From the NCBI GenBank assembly GCA_016712565.1, contig JADJQU010000003.1, positions 682,001 to 746,000 on the forward strand: DNA of 64,000 nucleotides. Reading direction: 5' to 3'. Both the position numbers and the translations under genes were made by a program. This DNA comes from Planctomycetota bacterium (GTDB taxonomy: Bacteria; Planctomycetota; UBA1135; GCA-002686595). The notes under the pieces were generated by a model that searched no databases, had not been told where the DNA came from, and saw only the letters and a program-made list of their open reading frames with translations. This document shows positions 1 to 8,050 of this stretch, one piece after another (position 1 is the stretch's first letter; each line of letters opens with the position of its first letter).

Positions 1-229
1 GCAGGTACTGGGCCGTCACCGCGGTGGGCGTTCCGTCGAGCGCGTGGAGCAAGAGGGGACCCGCCCCCGGCCAGGCGTTCCAGGCGCCGGGTTGCAGCGC
101 CCCGCCGCCATAGTTGGCGCTGGGCAGCCCGTAGACGACGTTGCTGCCGATGTCGACGTTGAAACTCTGCGCGGCGGCGGGCACACCGCCGGCGAGGAGG
201 GCCAGCAAACAGCGAGTCAGGGGACCCAT
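1..229 (-). CDS. secreted protein, N-terminal part (runs off the left edge)
   Basis: The 76 visible residues begin with a clear Sec signal peptide (Arg at position 6, hydrophobic LLALLAGG core, small-residue AAAQ cleavage zone). The mature part is rich in Gly, Ala, Asn and Trp, with no enzyme motif visible before the window ends. The ATG at 229 is preceded by GGGAGAA at good spacing, which fixes the start. This style of mature sequence is common in planctomycete secreted proteins of unknown function; that is family-level impression, not a domain match. An efflux operon ends upstream at 555, with a terminator between, so this gene is probably transcribed on its own. The rest of the protein cannot be seen. 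Confidence 0.7.
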   Translation of the reverse strand, partial: MGPLTRCLLALLAGGVPAAAQSFNVDIGSNVVYGLPSANYGGGALQPGAWNAWPGAGPLLLHALDGTPTAVTAQYL

Positions 230-307
230 GGCGTTCTCCCGGAAAGGGGGTCGATCGTTCGGGGGCGCACGGTCCAGGATGCCACGGCCCCGGGAAACCG
301 GGGACCG

Positions 308-345
308 AAAAAGACCCGAGCCCGCCAGGAGGGCAGGCTCGGGTC
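308..345 (-). terminator. rho-independent terminator of the efflux operon
   Basis: A perfect 10-bp stem (313-322 with 336-345) with a 13-base loop is followed, on the minus strand, by five T residues (312-308). It lies about 210 bases beyond the stop of the permease gene and ahead of the next minus-strand gene, so it should end the four-gene efflux transcript. Confidence 0.75.
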
Positions 346-525
346 CGGAAGGAGCACTCAGGAAAGTCCGTTCAGCTCAGGAGTCGTCTCTCTCGATCGG
401 GGTCCCATCACCCCCGTGAGGCCCTCGCAGCCGCCCCGGCGGGCGGGAGCGAATCGCTCACACCCCGTTCCAGCCGGGTTGGACGAGGGGGCGAACGCGG
501 CCCTTCCAAAATGTTCCAAGGACAA

Positions 526-554
526 CGTAACTACTGTGTTGACAGCCGTTTACG
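526..554. promoter_or_regulatory. 29-base element with CGTAA / TTTACG arms (copy 1)
   Basis: An AT-richer island in GC-rich sequence. The arms CGTAA and TTTACG enclose CTGT-GTTG-ACAG. A second element of exactly the same length and with the same outer arms is at 25626-25654, again upstream of a minus-strand secreted-protein gene. Copy 1 lies just past the permease stop and about 300 bases upstream of the gene starting at 229. It could be an operator or promoter core; its function is inferred only from the symmetry and recurrence. Confidence 0.4.
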
Positions 555-1841
555 TCACTCATATCGCAGCGCCCGAATCGGGTCCATGTGGGCTGCGCGG
601 CGCGCGGGGTAGATGCCCGAGAGGATGGCCACGGCCACCGAGATGCCGAGCGCCAGGGCGAAGGACGACCAGGCGACCACGGCCTGCCAGGCCGCGAAGT
701 GCACCAGGGCCCAAATGGCCCCCAGGCCGAACAGGCAGCCGAACAGCCCCCCCACCACGCCGATGGCGGCGGTCTCGGTCAGGAACTGCAGCAGGATGTC
801 GTTGCGTCGTGCCCCCATGGCGCGGCGGATGCCGATCTCCTTGGTCCGCTCGGTGATCGTGGCCAACATGATGTTCGCGATCCCGATGCCGCCCACCAGG
901 AGCGAAATCGCCGCGATCAGCACCATCACGATGTTGAACACGTCCTGGGTTTCCTGCTTCTGGCGCAGGAGTTCCTTGGGCACGACGATCTCGTAGTCCT
1001 TCTTGGGGTGGAAGCGCTGCAGCACCGCCGCGACCACGCTGGCCGTGGGCTCGACGGCGTCGGCGTCGACCGCGCGCACGATCATCTGGTCGAGTTGCAC
1101 GTCCGAGCGCTCCTCGCTGCCTCCGCGGCGCAGGATGGTCATGGTCCCGTAGTCGCGCATGGAGGTCGTGTAGGGGATGTAGACCTCCTGGTGCTGGCCG
1201 TCGATGGACAGGGCCTTCCTCGTGTGGGAGGAGAACTGCGCGTCGTCGAGCACGCCCACGATCCTGAAGGGCTCGACGCCGATGCGCACCTCCAGGCCCA
1301 CGGGGTCGGCCAGCGTCTCGAGTTCGCGGATCAGGCTGGGCCGCACGATGCAGACCTTGGCGGCCTGCGCCGCGTCGATCTCGTTGAAGGTGCGGCCCAG
1401 GCGGACCTGGAGTCCGAAGCTGCGCAGGTGTTCGGGCTCGACGCCCAGGATCGAGCAGTCGATGCCGCGGCTTCCGTGCCACAGGCGTTGGCGCACGATG
1501 TTCACCGGCAGGATGCGCTCCACGGCGGGACAGGTCTTCTCGATGATCTCGCGGTCCTTGAAGGTCAGGCCGTAGCGGTCGATCCAACGCCGGTTCGTGG
1601 TCTGGGGCTTGGACTCCTCCGGCGGCTTGATCGAGTTGACGATGATGTTCTGCACGCCCAGCTCGGCGATGCGCGCCAGGATCTCGGCCCGGGCACCGGC
1701 GCCCACCGCCAGCATGGCGATCACGCTTCCCACGCCGAAGATCATGCCCAGCATGGTCAGGAACGAGCGCAGCTTGTTGCGGCGCAGGTTGCGCACGCCC
1801 AGCAGGAACACCTCGCCCAGCGCGGTGAGGCCGAGGGTCAC
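555..1841 (-). CDS. macB: MacB-like ABC transporter permease (FtsX family)
   Basis: The inner-membrane permease of a tripartite efflux system. The 428-residue protein has the MacB layout: a first membrane helix near residues 24-46 following an RNLRRNKLRSFLT segment, a large periplasmic domain (about 50-290), then the FtsX domain with three helices in the last 120 residues, including the GIRRAMGARRNDIL cytoplasmic loop. The GTG start at 1841 overlaps the ATPase stop (GTGA), so the two are translationally coupled. In E. coli MacB the ATPase and permease are fused; here they are separate genes, as in many bacteria. The substrate (macrolide, peptide, lipopeptide or lipoprotein) cannot be told from sequence. 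Confidence 0.9.
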   Translation of the reverse strand: MTLGLTALGEVFLLGVRNLRRNKLRSFLTMLGMIFGVGSVIAMLAVGAGARAEILARIAELGVQNIIVNSIKPPEESKPQTTNRRWIDRYGLTFKDREIIEKTCPAVERILPVNIVRQRLWHGSRGIDCSILGVEPEHLRSFGLQVRLGRTFNEIDAAQAAKVCIVRPSLIRELETLADPVGLEVRIGVEPFRIVGVLDDAQFSSHTRKALSIDGQHQEVYIPYTTSMRDYGTMTILRRGGSEERSDVQLDQMIVRAVDADAVEPTASVVAAVLQRFHPKKDYEIVVPKELLRQKQETQDVFNIVMVLIAAISLLVGGIGIANIMLATITERTKEIGIRRAMGARRNDILLQFLTETAAIGVVGGLFGCLFGLGAIWALVHFAAWQAVVAWSSFALALGISVAVAILSGIYPARRAAHMDPIRALRYE

Positions 1842-2536
1842 GCCGTGGCCTCCTCGTAGAGCTTCTCCCCCATGCGGCCGTCCTTCATTTCCACGACCCG
1901 CGGCAGTCGGCGCGCGATGTCGGGGTTGTGGGTGACCATGACCAGCGTCCGGCCGCTCTCGTGCAGTTCCCCGAAGAGCCGCAGGACCTTTTCGCCGTTC
2001 TTCGAGTCTAGGTTGCCCGTGGGTTCGTCGGTGAGCAGCAGGGCGGGCTCGGTGACCAGGGCCCGGGCGATGGCCACGCGCTGGCACTCGCCGCCGGAGA
2101 GCTGGGCCGGCAGGTGAGACACGCGGTGCGACAGCCCCACCGAGGCCACCACGGCCTGGGCCCGCTCGCGGCGTTCGCGCCGCGGAACCCGCGAGTAGAA
2201 CAGGGGCACTTCGACGTTCTCCAGCACGCTGAACTGGGCGATCAGGTTGAAGGACTGGAACACGAACCCGATGCTCTGATTGCGCACACGGGAGAGCTGA
2301 TCGTCGTCCAGGCGCGAGACGTCCTGCCCGTCGAGCACGTAGCGGCCGCGCGTCGGCCGGTCCAGGCAGCCCAGGATGTTCATCAGGGTCGACTTGCCCG
2401 ACCCCGACGCGCCGACGATGCCGACGAAGTCCCCGCGCTCGATGCACAGGTCGACCTTGCGCAGCACGGTCAGGGCGCCGTCCCCGGACGGATAGTCCTT
2501 CTCGATGCCCTCCAGTTGCACCACGGCCTGGCCCAT
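1838..2536 (-). CDS. ABC transporter ATP-binding protein (MacB/LolD type)
   Basis: A 232-residue ATPase of the LolD/MacB class. Walker A is GASGSGKST near residue 42, the signature is LSGGECQRVAIARAL (Cys replaces the usual second Gln), Walker B ends in LLLTDEPT, and a switch His follows in MVTHN. It should dimerise and drive the adjacent FtsX-type permease by mechanotransmission. The ATG at 2536 lies 5 bases after the adaptor stop, and its own stop overlaps the permease start by 4 bases, so all components are co-translated. Confidence 0.93.
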   Translation of the reverse strand: MGQAVVQLEGIEKDYPSGDGALTVLRKVDLCIERGDFVGIVGASGSGKSTLMNILGCLDRPTRGRYVLDGQDVSRLDDDQLSRVRNQSIGFVFQSFNLIAQFSVLENVEVPLFYSRVPRRERRERAQAVVASVGLSHRVSHLPAQLSGGECQRVAIARALVTEPALLLTDEPTGNLDSKNGEKVLRLFGELHESGRTLVMVTHNPDIARRLPRVVEMKDGRMGEKLYEEATA

Positions 2537-2541
2537 GGGCG

Positions 2542-3696
2542 CTAGCTCCCGGCTCCGGGCGAGGCCGCCGCCTGCGTGCCCGCGCCGCCCGGTGCCCCCG
2601 GGGCCCCCGGGGCCCCCGCCTTCGAAGCCTCGCCGCCGGACTCCCCGTTGCTTTCCCCGGCCGACCCGCCCTGGCGCGGGTCGTAGAGCAGCACCCGCTC
2701 GCCGGCGTTGAGTCCGCCCGCCACGTGCACGAGGTAGACGTTGTTCTTGCCCAGGGTGATTTCGCGCTTTTCGTAGCCCTCGCCGCCCAAAACGAAGGCG
2801 TAGTGCTTGCCCGATTCGGCGAAGGCGGCGTGGATCGGGATCGAGAGGCTCTCCGGCAGCGTCTCCACGAGGATTTCGGCCTTGGCCGTGACGCCGGCCC
2901 GCAGCGTCTCCTCGGTGGGATCCAGGGTGACCACGACTTCGAACGTCTTGGACTCGCCCCAGTCGGAATTGGCCACCGAAGCGATCTCGGTCACCTTGCC
3001 CTTCAAGGTGCGGCCCTTGAGCGACTCCAGGGTGACGTTGACGGTCATTTCCAGCTTGAGCTGGTCGATGTCCGCCTCGTGCACGCGCACGACGACCTGC
3101 ATCTCGCGCAGGTCGGGCAGCGTGAAGAGCGTGTTGCCCGAGTAGACCTCGTTGCCCACCTTGACCTGTTCGCCCCACCAGCGCTCGCGCGGATCCCCGT
3201 AGTGCAGGATCCCGGCGATCGGAGCCGTGATGGTCATCTTGGCCAGCTGGTCCTCGAGCTTCCCGAGGCGCTGCTGGGTGGACTTCACCTGCCGATCGGC
3301 GTTGGTGACCCGGGCCTCGTGCTCCTTCAGGCTGATCTGCGCCTTCTCGCGCGCGTTGGTGAGCACGCGCTCGGCATCCTTGACCGCGTTCTCGAGCTCC
3401 TTCACGGCCATGGGCTCGGTGTATTCGAGGTACAGCTCCAGGTCCTTGTCGGCGTTCTCCTGGTTGATCTCGGCCTCGCGCAGGCGGATCTTCTCCTCCT
3501 CGGCCTGGGTCTTGGTCAGGTAGCCCTCGCGCTCCAGTTCCGGGACCTGCCGGTAGCGTTCCTTGGCCCGCTCGTACTCCGAACGCGCCTTCTCGGCCGC
3601 CAGCCGGCTCTTGCGCTCCTCGTTGGGCCCCTCGCCCTTGAGGTGCTTCTCCAGCTTCATGCGCGCCATGTTCAGCGCGAACTCGCCGGCCTCCAC
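2542..3696 (-). CDS. macA: MacA/HlyD-type efflux adaptor, C-terminal fragment after an amber stop
   Basis: This reading frame is the direct continuation of the fragment at 3751-4095; only a TAG codon at 3753-3751 separates them. It holds the long coiled-coil hairpin (Glu/Lys/Arg/Ala-rich, with LEREGYLTKTQAEEE at the turn), the second half of the lipoyl domain (TITAPIAGILHYG), the beta-barrel and membrane-proximal domains, and a low-complexity Gly/Ala/Pro tail. The GTG at 3696 is only the first possible initiator after the stop; coding similarity extends back to 3750. Without the N-terminal membrane anchor and first half of the lipoyl domain this fragment should not work alone. Either the gene is mutated, the TAG is read through, or the base is wrong (CAG to TAG is one change). 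Confidence 0.8.
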   Translation of the reverse strand: MEAGEFALNMARMKLEKHLKGEGPNEERKSRLAAEKARSEYERAKERYRQVPELEREGYLTKTQAEEEKIRLREAEINQENADKDLELYLEYTEPMAVKELENAVKDAERVLTNAREKAQISLKEHEARVTNADRQVKSTQQRLGKLEDQLAKMTITAPIAGILHYGDPRERWWGEQVKVGNEVYSGNTLFTLPDLREMQVVVRVHEADIDQLKLEMTVNVTLESLKGRTLKGKVTEIASVANSDWGESKTFEVVVTLDPTEETLRAGVTAKAEILVETLPESLSIPIHAAFAESGKHYAFVLGGEGYEKREITLGKNNVYLVHVAGGLNAGERVLLYDPRQGGSAGESNGESGGEASKAGAPGAPGAPGGAGTQAAASPGAGS

Positions 3697-3750
3697 CTGG
3701 GCGTTGCCGTCGCGCTTCTCGATCTCCAGCTCCGCGCGGGCCGTCTCCGC

Positions 3751-4095
3751 CTAGGTCTCCAGCACCGTCAGGTCGTTGGTCACCTCGTCGCGGCGCTGCT
3801 CGACCTCGGTCTTGTCGAACTCGGCGAGCTTCTCGCCCAGGACCACGGCCTTGCCCTCCTCCTTGAGCCAGGTGATCTTGCCCGAACCCTCGAACTCCGG
3901 CTTGACCTCGACCGAGTTCTTGGCCTTCAGGTAGCCGTTCTCGGTGATCGTGATCGCGATGGGCTGCACGACGGTGGTGGCCACGGCCTCGGGGGCGAAG
4001 GCGGCGGCGCCGCCGGCCTTGGTGCCCGGTCCAAACCAGCGCCACCCCCCGTAGACGGCCAGCGCGAGCAACAAGGCGAGCAGCAGCTTCTTCAT
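3751..4095 (-). CDS. macA: MacA/HlyD-type efflux adaptor, N-terminal fragment
   Basis: 114 residues: a membrane anchor/signal (MKKLLLALLLALAVYGGW), then the start of the barrel and lipoyl regions (ITENGYLKAKNSVEVKPEFEG, with the conserved GSGKITWL and GEKLAEFD pattern). It stops at TAG in the first heptads of the coiled coil, and the same frame continues at once with coiled-coil sequence (AETARAELEIEK). The intact protein would be about 517 residues, normal for this family. The ATG at 4095 overlaps the TolC-like stop (ATGA), which secures the start and shows coupling. Confidence 0.8.
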   Translation of the reverse strand: MKKLLLALLLALAVYGGWRWFGPGTKAGGAAAFAPEAVATTVVQPIAITITENGYLKAKNSVEVKPEFEGSGKITWLKEEGKAVVLGEKLAEFDKTEVEQRRDEVTNDLTVLET

Positions 4096-5762
4096 TCTTT
4101 CCAGGCTCCGTTGGCGTCGATGAACAATACCCCCAGGTCGCGCAACAGGCCCAGGCGCGCGATTTCGTAGCTGACCTGCTCGCGAATCAGGCTGTTCTTG
4201 GCATCCAGGAGCGACTGCTGGGCTTCGACCACGTCGCGGTTGGAATTGTCGCCTTGCTCGAAGAGCAACTGCGCGATGCGCACGTTCTTTTCCTGGTCGG
4301 CGATCAGTTCCTTCTGGATCTCGACCGACTGCTTGCGGCGTTCCAGTTCCCGGAAAGTGCTCTGGACGCTGACCACCAGCTCGTCCTTGAACAGCTCGAA
4401 GCCGCGCAGGGCCTGCCGGTAGCGGATGCGCGCGCTGCGCCAGGCATTGCGGTCCAGCACGCGATCCACGGGAATCGACAGGTTCAGCCCGGCCGAGTAG
4501 CTCTCGCGGTCGAGGTCCTGGCCCGCGAACGACGGATCGGCGTCGGCGGCCAGGTCGTAGCCGGCGTTGAGCGTCAGGTCCGGCAGCAGTCCGTTCTTCG
4601 AAATGCGCAGGGAGCGCGCCGCGTCCTCCAGGCGTTCCTTCTCGTTGAGCAGGTCGAGCCGGTTCGCGAGGGCGCACTGGATCGCGGAGCTGACGTCGTA
4701 GTCGATCTCCACGAAGGCCGGCTCCTCGGGCCGCACGTCGACGCGATCCTCCGCGGAGAGGCCCAGGAAGATGCGAAAGCGATCCAGCGCGAGCCGGAGG
4801 CCCTCCTCGGCCTCGATCAGGTCGTTCTTGCTGGTCAGTTCGCTGCGACGGGCGCGCAAGAGCTCCAGCTCGGGCTTGCGGCCCACCTGGAACAGGGCCT
4901 CGGCCTTGCGCCGCTCCTCGGCCAGGTTCTCCATGTTGCGGCGCTGGTTCTCGACCGTCTGCTTCTGCTGCACGAGGTCGTAGTAGCTCGAGGCCACGCG
5001 GATCGAGTAGTCCTCGCGAAACAACTCGAAGTCGCGGATCGCGTAGAGGGTGTCGCGTTCGGCCTGGGTCAGGGCCTCCTGGGACACTTCACGGCCGAAG
5101 CCGCGCAGGAGCGGCTGGGTCAGGGTCACGGCGAGGCCCGCATCGAAGGCGCCCCGGCTGGTGCTGTCGGAGCTGTCGGCGAAATTCTCGCTGGCGGTCA
5201 GGGCCACGTTGCCGCCCCAGGGCAGGATCTGCGAGACGCCCGCCGTGGCGCCCGCGCCGTGATTCGCCGCTCCCCCGCCCGAGTCGGCGAAGGTGTAGGA
5301 AAGGGCGGCCGTGAGCCGCGGCCCGAACTCGTAGCGCGTGCCGGTGAGCCCCAGGGCCGTCAGGTACAGGGACTCGCGGCGCGCGAGGTAGTCCCGGCCG
5401 GAGGTGACCGCGATCTCCAGGGCCTCGCGCAGCGAAAGCACCCTGGGCGCGCGCGCACTGCCCGCGGCCTGGGGTGAGGAGTCGGCCCCTGCCTGCCCGC
5501 CGCCCAGGGAGGCAGGCTCGCCCGGCTTGGCCCCCTCGGGGACGCCCGAGCCGGTTCTGGTGCCCGGAGCTTCGGGGACCGGGGCCGAGGCAGCCGGCGT
5601 GGCCCGATCGGGACGGACGACCGTGGATTCACGGCTCTCGAGTTCGGCTCCCTTCTCCCGCAGCACGAGGTCGGCCGCCCGGTCGGCGGAGTCTTCGAGG
5701 GCATCCGGTCCCCGGCAGGCGAGGACGGAGGAGCCAAGGACGATTGCGAGGAGGAGCTTCAC
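4092..5762 (-). CDS. TolC-like outer membrane efflux lipoprotein
   Basis: The outer-membrane channel component of the efflux system. The GTG at 5762 gives a typical lipoprotein signal (M-K-L-L-L then VLAC lipobox). A TTG at 5771, three codons upstream, is the alternative, and neither has a strong Shine-Dalgarno. After a ~100-residue Pro/Ala/Gly-rich linker come two OEP repeats: SLREALEIAVTSGRDYLARRE opens the first, with long alpha-helical stretches such as RVASSYYDLVQQKQTVENQRRN in each half. First gene of tolC-adaptor-ATPase-permease, ending in an ATGA overlap with the adaptor. The long linker before the first repeat is unusual for TolC but common in lipidated homologues of large-periplasm bacteria. 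Confidence 0.88.
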   Translation of the reverse strand: MKLLLAIVLGSSVLACRGPDALEDSADRAADLVLREKGAELESRESTVVRPDRATPAASAPVPEAPGTRTGSGVPEGAKPGEPASLGGGQAGADSSPQAAGSARAPRVLSLREALEIAVTSGRDYLARRESLYLTALGLTGTRYEFGPRLTAALSYTFADSGGGAANHGAGATAGVSQILPWGGNVALTASENFADSSDSTSRGAFDAGLAVTLTQPLLRGFGREVSQEALTQAERDTLYAIRDFELFREDYSIRVASSYYDLVQQKQTVENQRRNMENLAEERRKAEALFQVGRKPELELLRARRSELTSKNDLIEAEEGLRLALDRFRIFLGLSAEDRVDVRPEEPAFVEIDYDVSSAIQCALANRLDLLNEKERLEDAARSLRISKNGLLPDLTLNAGYDLAADADPSFAGQDLDRESYSAGLNLSIPVDRVLDRNAWRSARIRYRQALRGFELFKDELVVSVQSTFRELERRKQSVEIQKELIADQEKNVRIAQLLFEQGDNSNRDVVEAQQSLLDAKNSLIREQVSYEIARLGLLRDLGVLFIDANGAWKE

Positions 5763-5927
5763 CGGGGGCAAGGCGCGGGTCAGGGACGTTGGGAAACGGC
5801 TCGGACGACGGTCCTATCCCATTGTGCCCGCGGGGCGACCCGCGGGCGGGTAAAGCCTGCGTAGCGGGCCGGGGATCCGGGGTGCCCGCCGCCGCCCGCC
5901 GGCGCACCGCGGACGGGATGCGGGGGC

Positions 5928-5975
5928 TTGACGGATCCCCGGGAGGCCCGGCTATCTTCTACGTTTGTAGAAGAT
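5928..5975 (+). promoter_or_regulatory. blaI promoter with BlaI-type operator
   Basis: A -35-like TTGACG at 5928-5933 and a -10-like TATCTT at 5953-5958 (19-bp spacing) precede blaI. The -10 runs into a perfect inverted repeat, 9-bp arms 5954-5962 and 5967-5975 with a GTTT spacer (ATCTTCTAC / GTAGAAGAT). BlaI/MecI/CopY repressors bind sites with TAC/GTA cores of this form, so autorepression is the natural reading. It also explains why the TTG at 5928, a possible in-frame start, is promoter and not coding. Confidence 0.7.
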
Positions 5976-5984
5976 GCCTCGCCG

Positions 5985-6359
5985 ATGAACCTCTCCGAAG
6001 CCGAGTGGACCGTGATGAACGCCGTGTGGAGCAAGGCTCCCGCGAGCGTGCGCGACGTGCAGGACCGCGTGGGCGCCGAGCGGGGTTGGGCCCACACCAC
6101 CGTGAAGACCATGCTCGATCGGCTGGTGGCGAAGGGCGCGCTGCGCGAGAAGAAGCGCGCCAACGCGAGCATCTATGAGCCGCGGATCTCGCGCGAAGAG
6201 GCGCGCACGTCGGCGCTGCGCGCGCTGCTCACGCGCTCCTTCGACGGCTCCTTCGGTTCCCTGGTGCACCACATCGTGAGCGAGGAGCGACTCTCGAAGA
6301 AGGAACGGGAGCGCCTGGCCAGACAACTGGGGGACGACGACGCGGAGGAGCGCCCGTGA
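5985..6359 (+). CDS. blaI: BlaI/MecI/CopY family transcriptional repressor
   Basis: A 124-residue winged-helix repressor. LSEAEWTVMNAVW and WAHTTVKTMLDRLVAKGAL (recognition helix and wing) are hallmark BlaI segments; the C-terminal third (SLVHHIVSEERLSKKERERL) is the dimerisation region that the partner protease normally cleaves. The ATG at 5985 sits 10 bases after the operator repeat; the longer frame from 5928 would include the promoter and is rejected. Its stop overlaps the M56 gene start (GTGA). In this family signal sensing by the M56 membrane protease inactivates the repressor and opens the operon; the signal here is unknown. Confidence 0.93.
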   Translation: MNLSEAEWTVMNAVWSKAPASVRDVQDRVGAERGWAHTTVKTMLDRLVAKGALREKKRANASIYEPRISREEARTSALRALLTRSFDGSFGSLVHHIVSEERLSKKERERLARQLGDDDAEERP

Positions 6360-7456
6360 GCGCCTTCCTCACCTCCGCGGCCGCTTCCTGGTGGCAATGG
6401 GCCGCCGCCGTGAGCCTGCAGGCCGCCCTGCTCGCGCTGCTGTTCGGCCTGTGCGAGAGGCTGATCGCCCACCGGGCGCCCAGCGCCGTGCGCGCGGTGT
6501 TCCCCTGGGCCGTGTGGCTGCGCCTGTGCCTGCCGGCCCAGTGGGACCTGCCGCTCGTCGGGGAAGCCCCCCTCGGGTGGATCGGATCGCAGGCCCCCCT
6601 GAACGGCCTGCGGGAGCTCGTGGAACTGCCGGCGGCGGGCCTTGCGGGACCGGCCGCGGCGGTTTGGTTGCTCGTGGCGCTGGCCCTGGGTGGAACGGCC
6701 CTGGCTCGCCTCCACCACGAGCGCGTGCGACTCCGGTCGGGGAGCACCGCCGCGACGGGAAGGGCGGCCCGCGCGGCCAAGGGAGCCGCCAGGCGCCTCG
6801 GCCTGCGCCGCGTTCCGCCGGTCTTCCTCTCTCCCGGCGCGCCGGGCCCCCTGACCCACGGGGTCTTCCGGGCACGGGTGCTGCTGCCCCGGGAGTGCGC
6901 GGCCTGGTCGGAGGAACGTCTGGAGCACGTGCTGCTGCACGAGTTCGCCCACGTGACCCGCCGCGACGGCCTGGCGGCCGCGGCCTGGCTCGCCGCCCGC
7001 GTGGTCTTCTGGTTCCACCCGCTGATCCACTGGACCGCGGCCCGGGCGGCCACCCTGCGGGAAATCGGCGCCGACGAGCGTGCGGCAGCCGCCGTCCGCG
7101 AACCCCGTGCCTACCGCCGCACGCTGCTGCTCTCCGCGCGCCCCCTGGCCCGGGGGCCGTCGCTCGGCAGCTCGGCCTTTCTTCCTCCACAGGCGGCGAT
7201 CCTCTCTCGCCTCGAGGCCCTGCAGCATCCCCGGCGCCTGGGGAGTCTCGCCGCGCGGTCCCTGGCCGCGACCACCCTCGCCGCGCTGGGGTGCTGCGCC
7301 CTCCCGCTCGCCGTGGCGGTGAAGTCTCCGCACCTCGCCTTCGACGAACTGCAGGGCTGCCTGCGCAAGCGCTACGCCGTGCTGGCCGCCCTGGCGGCCG
7401 TGGAGCACGGTTCGACTCCTCCCGACCTTTCAGCCAACCCGCCCCACAACCCATGA
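6356..7456 (+). CDS. M56 family membrane metalloprotease (BlaR1/MecR1-like)
   Basis: 366 residues. N-terminal membrane helices (residues about 10-35, 40-60, 100-120) lead to the zinc site HEFAH (His195, Glu196, His199) with a third ligand region in TLREIGADERA. A last hydrophobic helix lies near residue 310. Unlike BlaR1 there is no extracellular beta-lactam sensor domain: only about 40 residues follow the last helix. It may therefore sense membrane or cell-wall state rather than a drug. Coupled to blaI upstream (GTGA) and to the DUF1579 gene downstream (ATGA), so the downstream gene is part of the regulated unit. Confidence 0.88.
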   Translation: MSAFLTSAAASWWQWAAAVSLQAALLALLFGLCERLIAHRAPSAVRAVFPWAVWLRLCLPAQWDLPLVGEAPLGWIGSQAPLNGLRELVELPAAGLAGPAAAVWLLVALALGGTALARLHHERVRLRSGSTAATGRAARAAKGAARRLGLRRVPPVFLSPGAPGPLTHGVFRARVLLPRECAAWSEERLEHVLLHEFAHVTRRDGLAAAAWLAARVVFWFHPLIHWTAARAATLREIGADERAAAAVREPRAYRRTLLLSARPLARGPSLGSSAFLPPQAAILSRLEALQHPRRLGSLAARSLAATTLAALGCCALPLAVAVKSPHLAFDELQGCLRKRYAVLAALAAVEHGSTPPDLSANPPHNP

Positions 7457-8046
7457 ACTCGACACTCTGCGTCTGGCTCGCCGCCGGCCTCCTGCTCAGC
7501 GCCGCTCCCTCCCCGGTCCCCGTCCAGAGCCAGGAGGACATGGCGGCCATGATGGCCAAGGCGAGGCAATTCACCGCCGTGGGCGAGAACCACAAGCGGC
7601 TGACGCGTTTCCTCGGCGAGTGGAGCACCGAAACGCGCATGTTCATGGGCGACAAGGCCGGTGCTCCGGAAATGGGCAAGGCGAGTTTCCGTTGGAAGCT
7701 CGAAGGCCGCTGGCTGGAGAGCGAGTGGGCCGGAAACATGATGGGCCGCCCGGTCCGGGGCGCCATGTGGATCGGTCACGACAACTTCAAGATGAGTTAC
7801 GTGATGACGACCGTGAACGACGTGGACACGGCCATGAACCACGCCGAAGGGGATCTGACCCAGGACGGCAAGTCGCTGCTGATGTACGGCACGCTGGACG
7901 AGTATCTGACCGGCGAGCACGACAAGATGGTCAAGTACGCGTGGCGTTTCCTGTCCGAGGACAAGTTGGTGCTGGAGGTGCACGATCTGCCCATCGGCGA
8001 GACCAACACCAAGGTGGTCGAGATCACCTACAACCGGGTCAAGTGA
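7453..8046 (+). CDS. secreted DUF1579 family protein
   Basis: A 197-residue protein with a Sec signal peptide (CVWLAAGLLLSAAPS) and a DUF1579 fold: HKRLTRFLGEWSTETRMFMG opens it and the strand-rich remainder includes a WLESEWAGNMMG segment. The biochemical role of DUF1579 is unknown. Its start overlaps the M56 stop by 4 bases, so it is co-expressed with the BlaI/M56 switch and is a candidate effector. A second, leaderless DUF1579 gene is at 38981-39469. Confidence 0.8.
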   Translation: MNSTLCVWLAAGLLLSAAPSPVPVQSQEDMAAMMAKARQFTAVGENHKRLTRFLGEWSTETRMFMGDKAGAPEMGKASFRWKLEGRWLESEWAGNMMGRPVRGAMWIGHDNFKMSYVMTTVNDVDTAMNHAEGDLTQDGKSLLMYGTLDEYLTGEHDKMVKYAWRFLSEDKLVLEVHDLPIGETNTKVVEITYNRVK

Positions 8047-8050
8047 CGCC

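Noticed and set aside
5928..5984. Longer start for blaI at TTG 5928
   Set aside because: That TTG is the -35 hexamer, and the stretch contains the -10 and the operator repeat; ATG 5985 begins the conserved domain.
7405..7430. tRNA T-arm-like sequence (GGTTCGACTCC)
   Set aside because: It lies in the 3' end of the M56 gene and no acceptor, D or anticodon arm can be formed around it.
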